Assembly (NCBI GenBank): GCA_014058105.1
Contig: JACGCM010001601.1
Span: forward strand, 124,001-188,000
DNA from: Kingdonia uniflora
Lineage: Eukaryota; Streptophyta; Magnoliopsida; Ranunculales; Circaeasteraceae
Length of the DNA: 64,000 bases
Direction of reading: 5' to 3'
Positions 24,001-36,000 of this stretch are shown one piece after another. The notes below the pieces were generated by a model. The model saw only the letters and a list, made by a program, of their open reading frames with translations, searched no databases and was not told where the DNA came from. Positions within the stretch are counted from its first letter, which is position 1; each line of letters begins with the position of its first letter. The position numbers and the translations under genes were made by a program.

Positions 24001-27000
24001 CTCCCGCTGATATATGCCCTCCCAAGTTCTGTTCCTCCACTAGTGATCCCGGAGTACCCCTGACCGTTCTTGTCATTACTGCCAAAAACCGTACCCACTT
24101 CTCTGTGTCACCTGAGGAACTCCCTGCACTGTCGCCGTAACTGGCAAGAGAAGATCCGACAAGTCTTGGGGTCCTCCTGTCGTAGCCGTGATAGGTGGTA
24201 ACCACTCTGTGGGGACCCTTGGGTCCTCCGCTCGTGATGCGTACGTCTCAGATCAGTTAGTGTTGTTCCCGACTCGCATTTGCCCGTTAAAAAGTGGGGG
24301 GTATGTGTTGTTCGCGTCAACTCTGTTGGCCCATGACCCCTCATTCGAGGTACCCACGTGTCCCGTGTTCACGGCGGGACCATATAGTTGATGTGGCACA
24401 CGTGTGCCACTCGGGGGCATGCCATGCCCATTGCTCGACACACTCTGACTTGTGCCCGGCGCACCCCGTCTCGTGCCTAGACACGGAGTGGCATGCCTGT
24501 TCCTCGTGCCGAGGCACACCCGTGCCTTTCATCCCGACCCCCTGGTTTTGGTCGCGGCTCGCACCGTTTCTCTCGCGGCTCCCGGTGACGCTGGGGACCT
24601 CTCTCTCCCGACTTTCGGTCACCGGAGTCGTGGGGGACCTCTCACTCTTTTCTTGGCGTGTCCTTAACCCGTTGCCGACAGTTGGTAGTTCTTCCGGAAC
24701 CGCCGTCACACGCCGGATTCCATGGGGCTCGACGTAACCCTCGATGTCCCCCGAATCCGCAAATTTGTCAACGCCATCAATGCTAACGTTTAGACTCGCA
24801 AAAGAATTGTAAAGATGGGTCCTCTCCCTTTTCGATTCGGACCTCTTTACTTGATTTTGGGGAAGAATCACCCCCTTCCTGTGCTTAACCACATGTAATG
24901 GCGTCGGATTCATAGGGTCGATGCCCGCGTTTCTCTTATCGCGCATAAAGGCGCCCATTGGAAGACCTCTCCCTCTCCTCCTAGTTAAACACCTATCGCT
25001 GCCTTCCACATCGTCACCCCCAACATCAGACAACAATATTCTCGCCGGAATTGCCATCACCGCTACTAACATAGTCTCAATTTGTTTTGTCACGAGCTTG
25101 TTGAAAGCCGTCAACTTTTTCGTGGATTCCATAAGCAACAATGTAGATTCTTCTACCGATTTCAAACGCTCACCTTGTGTAAGTTTGATCGGTTTCTTCG
25201 GTGTTTTCTTACCCATCTTTGCTAAAAATAAAGCTCTCCGCCAAAATCATTCTAGCTCTGGTACCAAGTTGTTAGTCACAAAGTATGTGGAAGCAATTAA
25301 ACGAAATAAACGATCTCTTTATTGACTATTAATGGCTAGTACAAGTTCTCTCTCTCTCTAGGGTTCTTCCCTTTCTCCAAAACTCAACAACCAACCTTTT
25401 ACTATCCTAGGATCTCCTTTATATAGAAGATCTCCACCTCTCTCTACACTCCCAATCAAAATAGGTAACTACTAGAGTAATCCTAATTTAGAGGATTCTT
25501 TAGGACAAAATAAAATAAAGTAAACGAAATTAGGAAACTACTTAGAGATCGGTCATGAAAGATGTGCGCCTAGGTCGTGATCGTGACGACCCACGACCCA
25601 CGACCTATCAAAAACATACATCTAAACACGTTTTCCTCGACTTTTGACTCTTACTTTGAATGTTAAAGGTCTATTTTTTAAACATGGAAAAATAGAACAA
25701 TATCTACAATCTGACCGCTATGAGTTCCAGGTTATTACGCAACAGTCCAATCGTTTTTACTAGAATTTTTTGCAGATATCTGAAGAATTGCTATGAGAAA
25801 TATTTGTAAGTCGGTAAATCTAACTATCAAGCTGTAGAAATGATTTCTTACAGGTTGCAGGGTACTCGGCGTGAGATCTTGAGGTATGGAAGCTTGGGAG
25901 TTGCTGTTTCGTGTCTTCTGTTCGCCACAGCAAATTGGAAGGTATAACTGAATAAGCAATTGCAGGAAGATTATGTTGGACAATTAGAGTCAAATCTTAC
26001 GTATATATTTCCTAGTGGGACTCTGGGAAGATCCACGTCCTTTTATTCGCAAGATCATCCAAGTACTCTACTTCGACGTTCGCGGGGATGTTGTAGTATG
26101 CCCTAAGCTTTGGTATTGACCTTCTTGAGTATATGGTCTTACGAGTCCACCAATCCCCGTTATGCTTTAGCAACATTGGCTTGATGTTAGGGTCAGGTGG
26201 CTTCCTTTTCCTAGTGGGATCCTTCCAAGTGGTTGAGGTTGACACCTCACAAGTCCGATCAGCACAAATTCCTTTTTGTACGTGGTTGAGCTGGTGATTG
26301 AGCATCAACTAACACTTCCTTGACCTCAACATCTCTGTCAGCCTCGCTCCGGCTATATATTTCAATAATCTCGACCGACTCAGAGTGTCGCCGCTGTCTA
26401 GCTGGATGATCGATTTGTCTTTTGGCTCGTACCCAGATACTCGACTACTGGAACTTGACTCCTCACCCTGCACAGGGACATTAGTAGGGTTATTATCTTC
26501 GTTCCCACCGCTACTACTGTTTGACTCTGGATCACTCCTAAAACCCCCCTGCTAGAACTACCTTGAGCGCCAGTGGTGTTGAGTGAGGGGCTCTCCAGTC
26601 ATATTGACCCCCCCTCATAACCTAGCAGCGTTCACAAAGGTCTTCCATGGCATTGGGGTCTAGCGAGACCTGACCTCATTCTGGTTACGGGTAGCTCGCA
26701 TTTTCGATCTCGTCATATGAGATCAATTGGGCTCGACATCTTTAAAGGTCCAGTCAATCTCTTAATGGACATATAGCTACGATTGGAAATATCCGTGCAG
26801 CCTAGAAGTACTAACGACGAGACTGATCTAAGCTAGTACACATAAACTGAAGTTCTAAACTAGCGACGATGCCGACGAGACTGATCTCTCATATCTGAGC
26901 ACCCACCCTAAGCTAGACAGGCCAATACAGGGTCAATTATATGATTTGTTAAAGATTGAGCTTTTTACAAACAACTAGGATAAAGGGTTTTGAAGATCAA

Positions 27001-30000
27001 AATTGTAAAAATGAAGGCAATACAGGGTCAATTATATGATTTGTTAAAGATTGAGCTTTCCACAAGCAACTAGGATAAAGGGTTTTGAAGATCAAAATTG
27101 TAAAAATGAAGCATTTTTTTAAAGCTGGATAAGTGTTCTTCACTGATTCATTATGAATTTTCAAAGTGCTTCAGATTCTACAAACTTATACTCAATAAAA
27201 GCACAATGAAGCAAGGATCAAGAATATATCATTAGCTTTGCAAAAGAATTAACTGACACGAAGATAGAATCATTTGAACTCTGAAGTTTTTTGAACACTG
27301 CGTCTTTTCCTCAAGAACAGAAAGGTTTTTCTCTTCAGACATCACAATTGAAAGCAACAAGCAATCAAAGGGTTAAATGCAAAGAATGGCTATCTAAAGA
27401 AAAATAAGATGTCACGGTGACGTTGTCAGGACCGTGTGATTCTTGATACGTGTCACAGCTGTACCACATGTTGCGAATGTAAACGACTGGTAAAGAGCTG
27501 TCATTAAAATCGCAAACGCGCTGGTCTAGCCGTATAGTGGACTAGCTAGTGGAACTCAAATCCAAAATTCAAAAAGAGAAATCTACACAGAAAGCCACGA
27601 CAAAGCATGCAACCGACCCCGTCCAAAAGTTGTTTTTCATTAACTCTTCCCACCATTGAACAAAGCTGAGAGGGTGCGATTATAGGGACACAATAGCCAC
27701 ACCTATTGGACTCAACTTTCTAAAGATAGCTGTAAACTATGTCGTCCCTCGTTGGTGTTATCGACCCATGTTGATGAGTTCACTACTGACTACTACCGAC
27801 TCAATCCCATCGAATGCGGAGGGGAAATTTTGCAACTTATGCGTTTGGATTGAAACTCTAACTAAATGATTCCATAAGTAGGAACTCTAAGCTATAGTAA
27901 AGTTTTTCTTTTTCTTTTTCCTTTCCTTACCTTCTTTAACATCAAACCCCCTCTGTGACGACCTACCGAACGCCGGCCAAATCCACCCGAGCGTTTTGAG
28001 TTCTGTCCGAATGTATTTGTTCTCTATGCCCTAATATAGCAGCACGCCAAGTTTCGTCGCAATCGGATTCAGTTAAGGGGGCGAAAAGGTCCAGTACGCT
28101 TCGTCTCATGTTTTAACGTTTCCTTTTGGAAGTTGACTATTTACTTAGTAGCTATTAAGGAGGAACCTTGGTCCGATCCTCCCCATGACTAAAAGAGCTT
28201 TAATGCTTGGTCATCAAGGACCCCGGCTCATGGACTATCTACAAGGGATAGTTATGAGTTCTCCTAGGCCTAGGGTAGGCTAGGGACATTGCCTCGCAAT
28301 GCGGGCCGGTTTTCATTAGAGGGCTTCATATGGCGCCGCTATGCCCCGCGGGCTATCCGAGACGCACCGCCCCTTTCAGATGGACAGTATAATTAGTCCA
28401 GGCTCGTCGCCCCTTGAGATATGAGTCCCTAAGATGGAAACCGGCATATTGAGCTACCCTGATCCGCTACAGGACAGGTGTGCTTCCGTATCTCGCGCGC
28501 GTCGTGAGAGATTACGCTGTAGGGATTATTGAGGGAACCTTCAGCGTTGTTGCCTATACCGAATACATATTCGATGACCCCTCACGAGTATCCAGGATAA
28601 TCCGGATGTCGCTCTAGCATCCGTGGGTTGTATGCCACTGGCGCGCCGCGCCTGTGAAGATGGCTGGTACACGCCGACCTCGCGTCCGTGTACGCCGCAC
28701 GGTCCCGTATTCCGCTGCACTCCGGGCACTGTAGAGTCGGTCCCGGCTAGGGCCGTGTCACCCTCTGCAATCGTAAAGCAGAGATCAACTCAGAGATCAG
28801 AGTCGTGCCACTTTCTGTGTGCTTATGCCAATCCTCAATCCACTCTCAGGAACGATCGGTGTCTGGATCCCATCTAGACTACAGTTACCAATGTTCCTAG
28901 GGATATAGAGGTCCTTTCATTATAGTCTGTAATTGATGTTTAAAATAAATAAATGAGAGATATATTTGGATCAATGTTTGACAAACCCCAAAACGGAATT
29001 TGCCTCTTCATTTACAATATAAACTAAGAAAGAAGCAAATTGCAGTTCTGCCCTTGATAGAGTACAGAATATGTGAACGAGTGATTCTTTGGTCTTTTTT
29101 CTTGGGTATATTGTACTGGATTAATGATTAATTGGAACTTGAAAATTTTGCACAGGCAATGCAATATGCATCTCCAAAAGCTATTCTCAATTTATTATTT
29201 GGGGTCAGCCGTCCATCTTTTGGTGAAAATGAAGGTAGCTTGCTTTTCTTCTTTTTTGTTTATTGAACTTTTTGTTTTCCTTTTGGTATGAAATGGTGAA
29301 TCCCTAAGAGCATTTCCATCAGTTTGGGTTGGCAAAGGGGTTTTAACAACTAAATGTCAAGAAATGGTTGGAGCATATTTGGAATGGGAAGGGGTGGTAA
29401 TGTCTTAAACAATCACTTTTCACTGATCTGATCAGTTTGCAGCTTATGTGATCAGCTCTAAACGTCTAAGTTGTTTATCGTATTGAAAAGGGTGTCTGGT
29501 GAGGGTTTTTCACATTCTTTTGGGAGGAGAAAGGGTTTCTATCTCTTCTTCCCCACTGTTTCCGGCATTTTTAATACAAAAGGGGGTTTCACGTTCCCCT
29601 TCCCGACTGTTGGAGATGCTATTAGTGTACGCTCTTGAAAATCACAGTCAAAGTTTGTAATGGAACTTTTCGATATTCATGGTGTCTATTTGTTTTTCTA
29701 TTTATCCTTGGATTTATAATCAAGGCCATTAATATTATCTTATTGTCTTTTCTAATGACGTAGGAGAATCCAAATCAGCGAGAATCCAACAATTTGTGAA
29801 CTACATATCAGATTTGGAGGCCAGGTATATAGTGAGATGTTATTAACGCAGACATTCTGCAGTTAGACTTGGTTTCATATATTCTTTCTTTAAATAATTA
29901 TTAAGCTGGTTGAATCTGAATGTTACTTCCTGCGTTTTGCAAGAGGGTCTGGTTCTTTTGTACCAGAGTTTCCATCTAAACTCAATTGGTTGAATTCAGC

Positions 30001-33000
30001 TCCCCTCCAGTTTTCCAGGGTAAGTTCTTTATATATCACGCTAAAAAAGGTCCCTACTGTGCAGCAAGAACAAACACCACAGTTTCACAACCATTGTAAA
30101 TCAGCACTGATAGAGAGAACACACTAATTAAACCAATCGATTTGGCTAACATAGTTTATTTACAAAAATCAACTCAGTACATTACAGATCTGGAAAGAGA
30201 AGTGACAAGATAGATAATCAGAAAATATTGTGAAACTTGTATAGATAGATAATGTTAGAAATTGTTTCGAAAGATTTCTAAACCAGAAGAGAGGAATGGA
30301 TACAATACAACAAGAAATATCATTACAACTTACAAATACCAGCACATTGTGAGGTACCCATTATCCCGCACCACATTTCACCATACACACACCACATATT
30401 GCCGCACTTACAACGTCAAACCCTATAAAAAGTGTCAATTTACTTTAAACAGTCTGTCTACTAAACACACTAGTGGATTTCAAGGAAAAAATGGTTAAAA
30501 TGCTTTCTAAATTGAAGGTGAGGAGAAGAACGAATTTACTCAGGTTATGAGAGCGGAGTATGAGATGAGAGAAGTAGGTTCTACAAGAGAGGTGGAAGTT
30601 TCTTACAAAGATGAGATTGAAGACATTGTTGACGGGGAGAGAGTCGATGGTTCAGACTCAGAGCCAGATGTTGGATTCCGTTGTTGGCCTTATTGAGGTT
30701 AGAAGACCATAAGAGGGAAGACGGTTACTTACGCATATCAAAATTATTACGTGGAATGCGAGGGGGTTGGGTACGAGGTAAAGAAAGAGGGATGCCAGGT
30801 TTTATGTGAAGAAATTCAAACTTTTTATTCTATTCGTACATGAAACTAAACTCCAACATAAGGATCAAAATATTGTTAGAGAATTGGGAGCCGAGAAAGA
30901 GTGGGTGTGCGACGATGGATTCTTTAGGGGCTTTGAGAGATATTTTGGCAACACGAGGTTGATTAAGGTTCTAGAGGATCATTTGTAGGGGCTTATTCCA
31001 TCTCGCTTCATTGCGAGAATGTCCTTGATCCGTTCCAGTGGGTGGCGACAAGGGTGTATGGTGCAATTGTTAAGCAGGATAAAACGACTTTTTGGGAGGT
31101 GCTTTATGATATCAGATGTATGTGGAATAATTTGTGGTGTATTAGGGGAGTTTTCAATGCCATCCGATTTGGTCATGAGAGAAAAGAGGGCATTAGGATC
31201 AATAACTTATTAGAGAGTTCAATGACTTTGTTCAAGTGCACGAGCTTATTGATCTACCAGTAAGCGGTGCAAAGTTTACCTGAGAGATCCGACACTGACT
31301 AAGATAGACATATAGACAGGTTTTGGTGGATAGTGTTTAGAAGGGTTATTTACGCGGGGTTTCACAAGATGCATTGTCAAGGATTTTATCAGTTCATACT
31401 CTTTTCTTCTTGACTGTGGGCAACTAGGCCAGGATCTTCTCCTTTTAGATTTGAGCTTGACTGGTGGTTTCAATGTGATGAGTTGATTTCATTAATAGAA
31501 GAGTGGTGGAACTCCTTCTCATATGATGGATTGCTTAGTTACATTTTGTGGTGTAAGGTGAAAGCCCTTAAGCCAAAGCTGAAGTAGTAAATTAAGACTA
31601 AATTTGGTAAAATGGAGTTAGGTAGGACCCATTGAACACGATTTATAGCAAAGATCGTACCCCTCTCTTCTTGATTGCGAGCAACTAGGTTAAAACCTTT
31701 ACCTTTGAAATTCAATTTTTGGGCTCTGGTGGTTTCAATGCAAACGAGTTGGGTTTTTTCATAGAAGAGTAGTGGAACTCCTTCTCATTTGATGGATCGC
31801 CTAGTTACATTCGGTGGTGTAAGCTGAAAGTCCTTAAAGCCCTTAAGCCTAAGTTGACAGAGTGGAGTAAGACTAAATTCGGTTAAATGGAACTAGGTAG
31901 GACTTGTAGACGATGATTTATATTAAAGAGTAGAAATAATTAGATTGAGAGGTACATTTACTCCTAGCATTTCCCTTTATAAGGGCACCACCCATATGTT
32001 TTAAATAGGTTTCTAGTAGGTAACCATTATATGGTCACTGTAGATAATCCACTATCTTATATAACGAAAAAAAAAAGGAATTGCAAGCGTTAGAGCACCA
32101 ATATATACAACAAGCTCTAAATGGAAATTGTAATGATTCTAGCACATTAGTGAAGACAACATTCTTCTACATGTTGAGTGATGAAAATATGATAGTTGTT
32201 ACACATTAACGAAGTCGCTTATCCGATGAAAGGAGGTTTGTCGATAATCCGATGTTTGAAGAACGTGTTGACATGTCGGAGCAAAAATGACCACTGGAAT
32301 TCGTGAAATGAATTTGTCTAAGTAGGGAAGGGTTGATGTAATGGGTCATTGCGCAATAAGGGAAAAATATGTGTTTTTTTGTAATCTAATTAAATCTTAT
32401 TCCCCATTTGTTTCGTACGTTGTTTGTTGTGGCCCAATTTTAAAATAAATCCTGGTGGATCTTTGTTGTTTCCCCCATCACTGATTGCCTATGAACAATG
32501 ATGAGGAAACCACTAGGATTATTCTTAAAAAAAATTGGGGCACTGCGAATAATATACGAAACAAACGGGCTATACTGGATGGTTTAATTTTTAGACGCAC
32601 GTTTTTCCTTTATTGGGGTAAGCGGTAAAACCAGCAAACAAGACTAGCAGCAAAAGCACACTCGAAAGAATGCATAAGTGACAGACAGCTGTTTAATCCT
32701 TTTATTTTCTCGACAAAGTAGAAGTCAATCCTTTGAATCCTTTATTTTGTCCAAACCTTTAGATGTCAATATTAAAACTTTAATTATATGGAACTCTTGG
32801 TGGATAAAAGAATAATTCTCGAAGGAGATGTCATCTAGAATGTAGGAAGATTAGCACAAATTATAAAATTTGAGTGGGCAAACATTATTTTCAAGGGAGA
32901 AGTTCCATAAATCAGCAGAAAATCCAAAAGGTATGCAAGCTTTAGAAAATTGAGTGGAGCAGATGTCCTCACTCACCCATATGTGGCCCACCACTGCAAT

Positions 33001-36000
33001 TAAGGCCATCGACCACTGGAGTTCATCATATTGCCTTTAATTAGAGATTTCCTTTTTGAAATAGTGATGATGAATATATATGATAGTTACTTAAAAGGGG
33101 ATAATTATAGATAACCCCCAGTTTTTTTAGGCATATTTGCGATGTATCCACAACTTGCCAAATATTAAGGTGTGAAAGGATGTTTAAAACCTGTTTTGCC
33201 CTTAATGAAAACACGTAAAAATCACTTGACAAGTTTAACAAATTGAGGTAATCAAGTGCACGTGCCAATCACGTGACAAAGTATGTATCTCGAGAAAAAG
33301 CTAAGAATTTTATGTATTTTTTTGATATTTTTATATAAGGGTAGTATCGTATTTTTAAAAATGAATTGTATTGACTTCAGTTAACTGCAATTGACTGGTT
33401 CAAAGTTGCGAAATAGGTACCAAATTTTAATGTTTGGCAAACTGTGGGGTACACCACAAATATGCCCCAGAACACGGGGGGTTATTACAAATTAAACCTA
33501 CTTAAAGATAAATAGTTGTCAAATTAGTAGTTGCTTTCTAGGTAACAACGACACTTCTCTTTTAAAAAATAAAACGTGTCCGACACCCCGACACACGTGT
33601 CCAAACTATTTACAAGCTACTTTTTTATTTTCTCTCGTATCAGACACCCCGTACCCATGTCGGAGACCGATACCCGTATCCGTGTCGTTGTTACCTAGGT
33701 TACTTTTTATTCCATGTATTTTTCCCAGTATGATTTTATTTTGTAAGAGGTTCATATAATAACGGATACATCTATGTCTTATTAATAAAAAAAATACTAA
33801 CTTCAAGTTGTTTGGACAGGATTTGCAAGGAAAGGTGGTTCTACTGGATTTTTGGACCTATTGTTGTATAAATTGCATTCATGTGTTGCCGGATCTAGAA
33901 TATTTGGAGAAAAAATATAAGGATAAGCCGGTAAATCTCTTTAGCTTATTCCATTTATCTAAATCTGTCGGTTATTTAGTCTACAGTGAGGTAATTTATT
34001 TTAAACGCTTAACAAGTTTAGTATGAGAAAGTGCTTACCACTTTTCTTTCTCACAACCCGAATTTACTTCCATTAATCCTTTGAATTCTTTAACACCATT
34101 TGAAAATCCTAAAAACTAGATGCCAAGATCAGTCTAGGATGGCTATTGTACAACATATTTAAAAGGGAAGACCTCTCAAAGACGATCATCGTTGCTAGGA
34201 AGAATCGTATAATGAACAGAATTAGTATTATGAGATCAAATATAATAAATTAAACCATGGCAAAAAAGAATTAATGCCATTAGAGTAGCTTACTTGAGAA
34301 GCCAACTTTAAATTTGTTCATTTACATCCAACTCAACTCTCAATAATTCTAGTGCTTTTAGATTTAGAAAACATGGTAATATTTTCTAATTCAATCCAAA
34401 TAGACTGATAAGAAAGAGCTATCAAAAGAAACGAGACTCAAAAAACTTTCTAAAACTCAAAACAGACACTTACTATAAATAGTAAAATACAATATAACTT
34501 TTGGCACGTGGGCTGGAATACTGGAGATTGGCCAAGGGAAATTTGGTTACGTCTTTACTGTAATTCCACGCACGTGGATATATTTTATGCCTTATTCTAA
34601 GAACTGGAACCAATGCTATTTAGTTTGAAGCTTGGGTATGCTTTACAGGCTCCTATTCTAGGTTTATTAGCTTTTGTGGATTTCCACCGATATAGGGATC
34701 CCATGTATATCATCTATTTACTATGCTTCACTGGTCTACTTTAGATGTTTATTAACTTGAGCAAGTTCGTCTTCATATTTGTTTTCATGCTAATTATCAT
34801 CATCGATTCTAGTTTGATTTGCATGCTGTATGTATGGATTCTATTGACTAGGGAACTGGTTTTCATTGTTTTGTACGCAATAATATTATAATGCACAGAA
34901 CAACAAAATGAAAATTTCAAAATAAAACGTTCAAACTTCTCCGGTTATGTTTAAGCTATAAGAGGGGGGGATTTTTCCTAACAGTCTTCTATATTTACAA
35001 TTTTTATTTTTGAGAATGTAAAAATAATTTATTGAAGAACGAACCAAAACCATGAGGAGAAGGTCCAAAATGCATCAATTTGGTGCGTATACAGAATTTG
35101 ATTCCTCAGGGCATGTAACCGGCTTGATTAAGTGTGCCGATACGCCCAAACAATATATTTTATCTCAAGCAACGTTGTTTCCCCCCGTGATATGTACTAG
35201 GTAAGATGTAGACGTTTATGTTTTGTATAAAAGTGTAATGGTGTACCAAAGGTACCGTTTGGCTGGTATAGTTTGGCGGAGATTATAGTGCATAATGCAT
35301 ATCATCGGGCTCGTCCAACACATTTATTTGCTGAAAATCGTATTAGCAACAGGCAATCGCTTGTATCTTACAAAGCACATTGTTCCTAACACTGTTTTTA
35401 TTAGTTCATTATACAATGCACGAGTTAATGATCTATTTTATATATTCGGCTTCAATAAGGGAGCACCACCGTTTAGCTAAGCATGAGTTTACTTGGAGTG
35501 TGTTTTATAGAAAGCTTTTCACTTAATTTTGATGCTTGATTTTGTTGTGCAGTTCACCGTTGTTGGAGTCCATTCTGCGAAGTTCGATAACGAGAAAGAC
35601 CTAGAGGCCATACGCAGTGCAGTATTACGTTATGATATCACTCATCCAGTAAGCCAATATCTCCAGATTGTGATTAGCAATTTTTAACAAATTAATGTGA
35701 TAAATTAAACAGGATCTATGACGGTCTACTGCGTTTGTTACCTGTTTAGGCTTGACATTTTGCTTGTCATCTGTATTATAATACCCTCTCCACCAGTTGT
35801 TAGTCTATAACTTTTTTACATCTGTAAGTTTTGTTGGCATGCGAGTTTATGCTACTGGGAGCCTGGAACAGTAATTCCATTTGTCCATTTTAATATTCAG
35901 TCTCTAAAGTCTACATATTGTGTGATTCACTCTGTGGTGGCTCTGTTTATTTTTAAAACTGGTATTGTTCTAGGTTGTTAATGACGAGGATATGTATTTA

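Larger units (their letters stand above)
19824..25610 (-). mobile_element. Gag-only LTR retrotransposon (TR-GAG type), copy 1
   Basis: The LTRs are at 19824-20133 (continuing just after the nested TRIM) and 25270-25610, sharing over 300 bp of clear identity. The primer site is at 25256-25266 (plus CTCTGGTACCA). On the minus strand the interior encodes an N-terminal gag region, a Retrotrans_gag domain and a damaged zinc knuckle, then goes straight into a purine tract (AGAGGGGGAGAG) and the LTR. No protease, RT, RNase H or integrase was found. The flanks are gaaac and aaaac, a possible five-base duplication with one mismatch. A 2.65 kb TRIM-like element lies inside its left LTR. Confidence 0.85.

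Noticed and set aside
24294..24737. A 147-codon plus-strand frame and shorter overlapping ones
   Set aside because: It lies antisense to the gag frame at 24341-25216 in a GC-rich, low-complexity part. It has no recognisable domain; a shadow.
28541..28877. Two open frames in the GC-rich block
   Set aside because: High GC lowers stop frequency. The translations have no domain and unusual composition.
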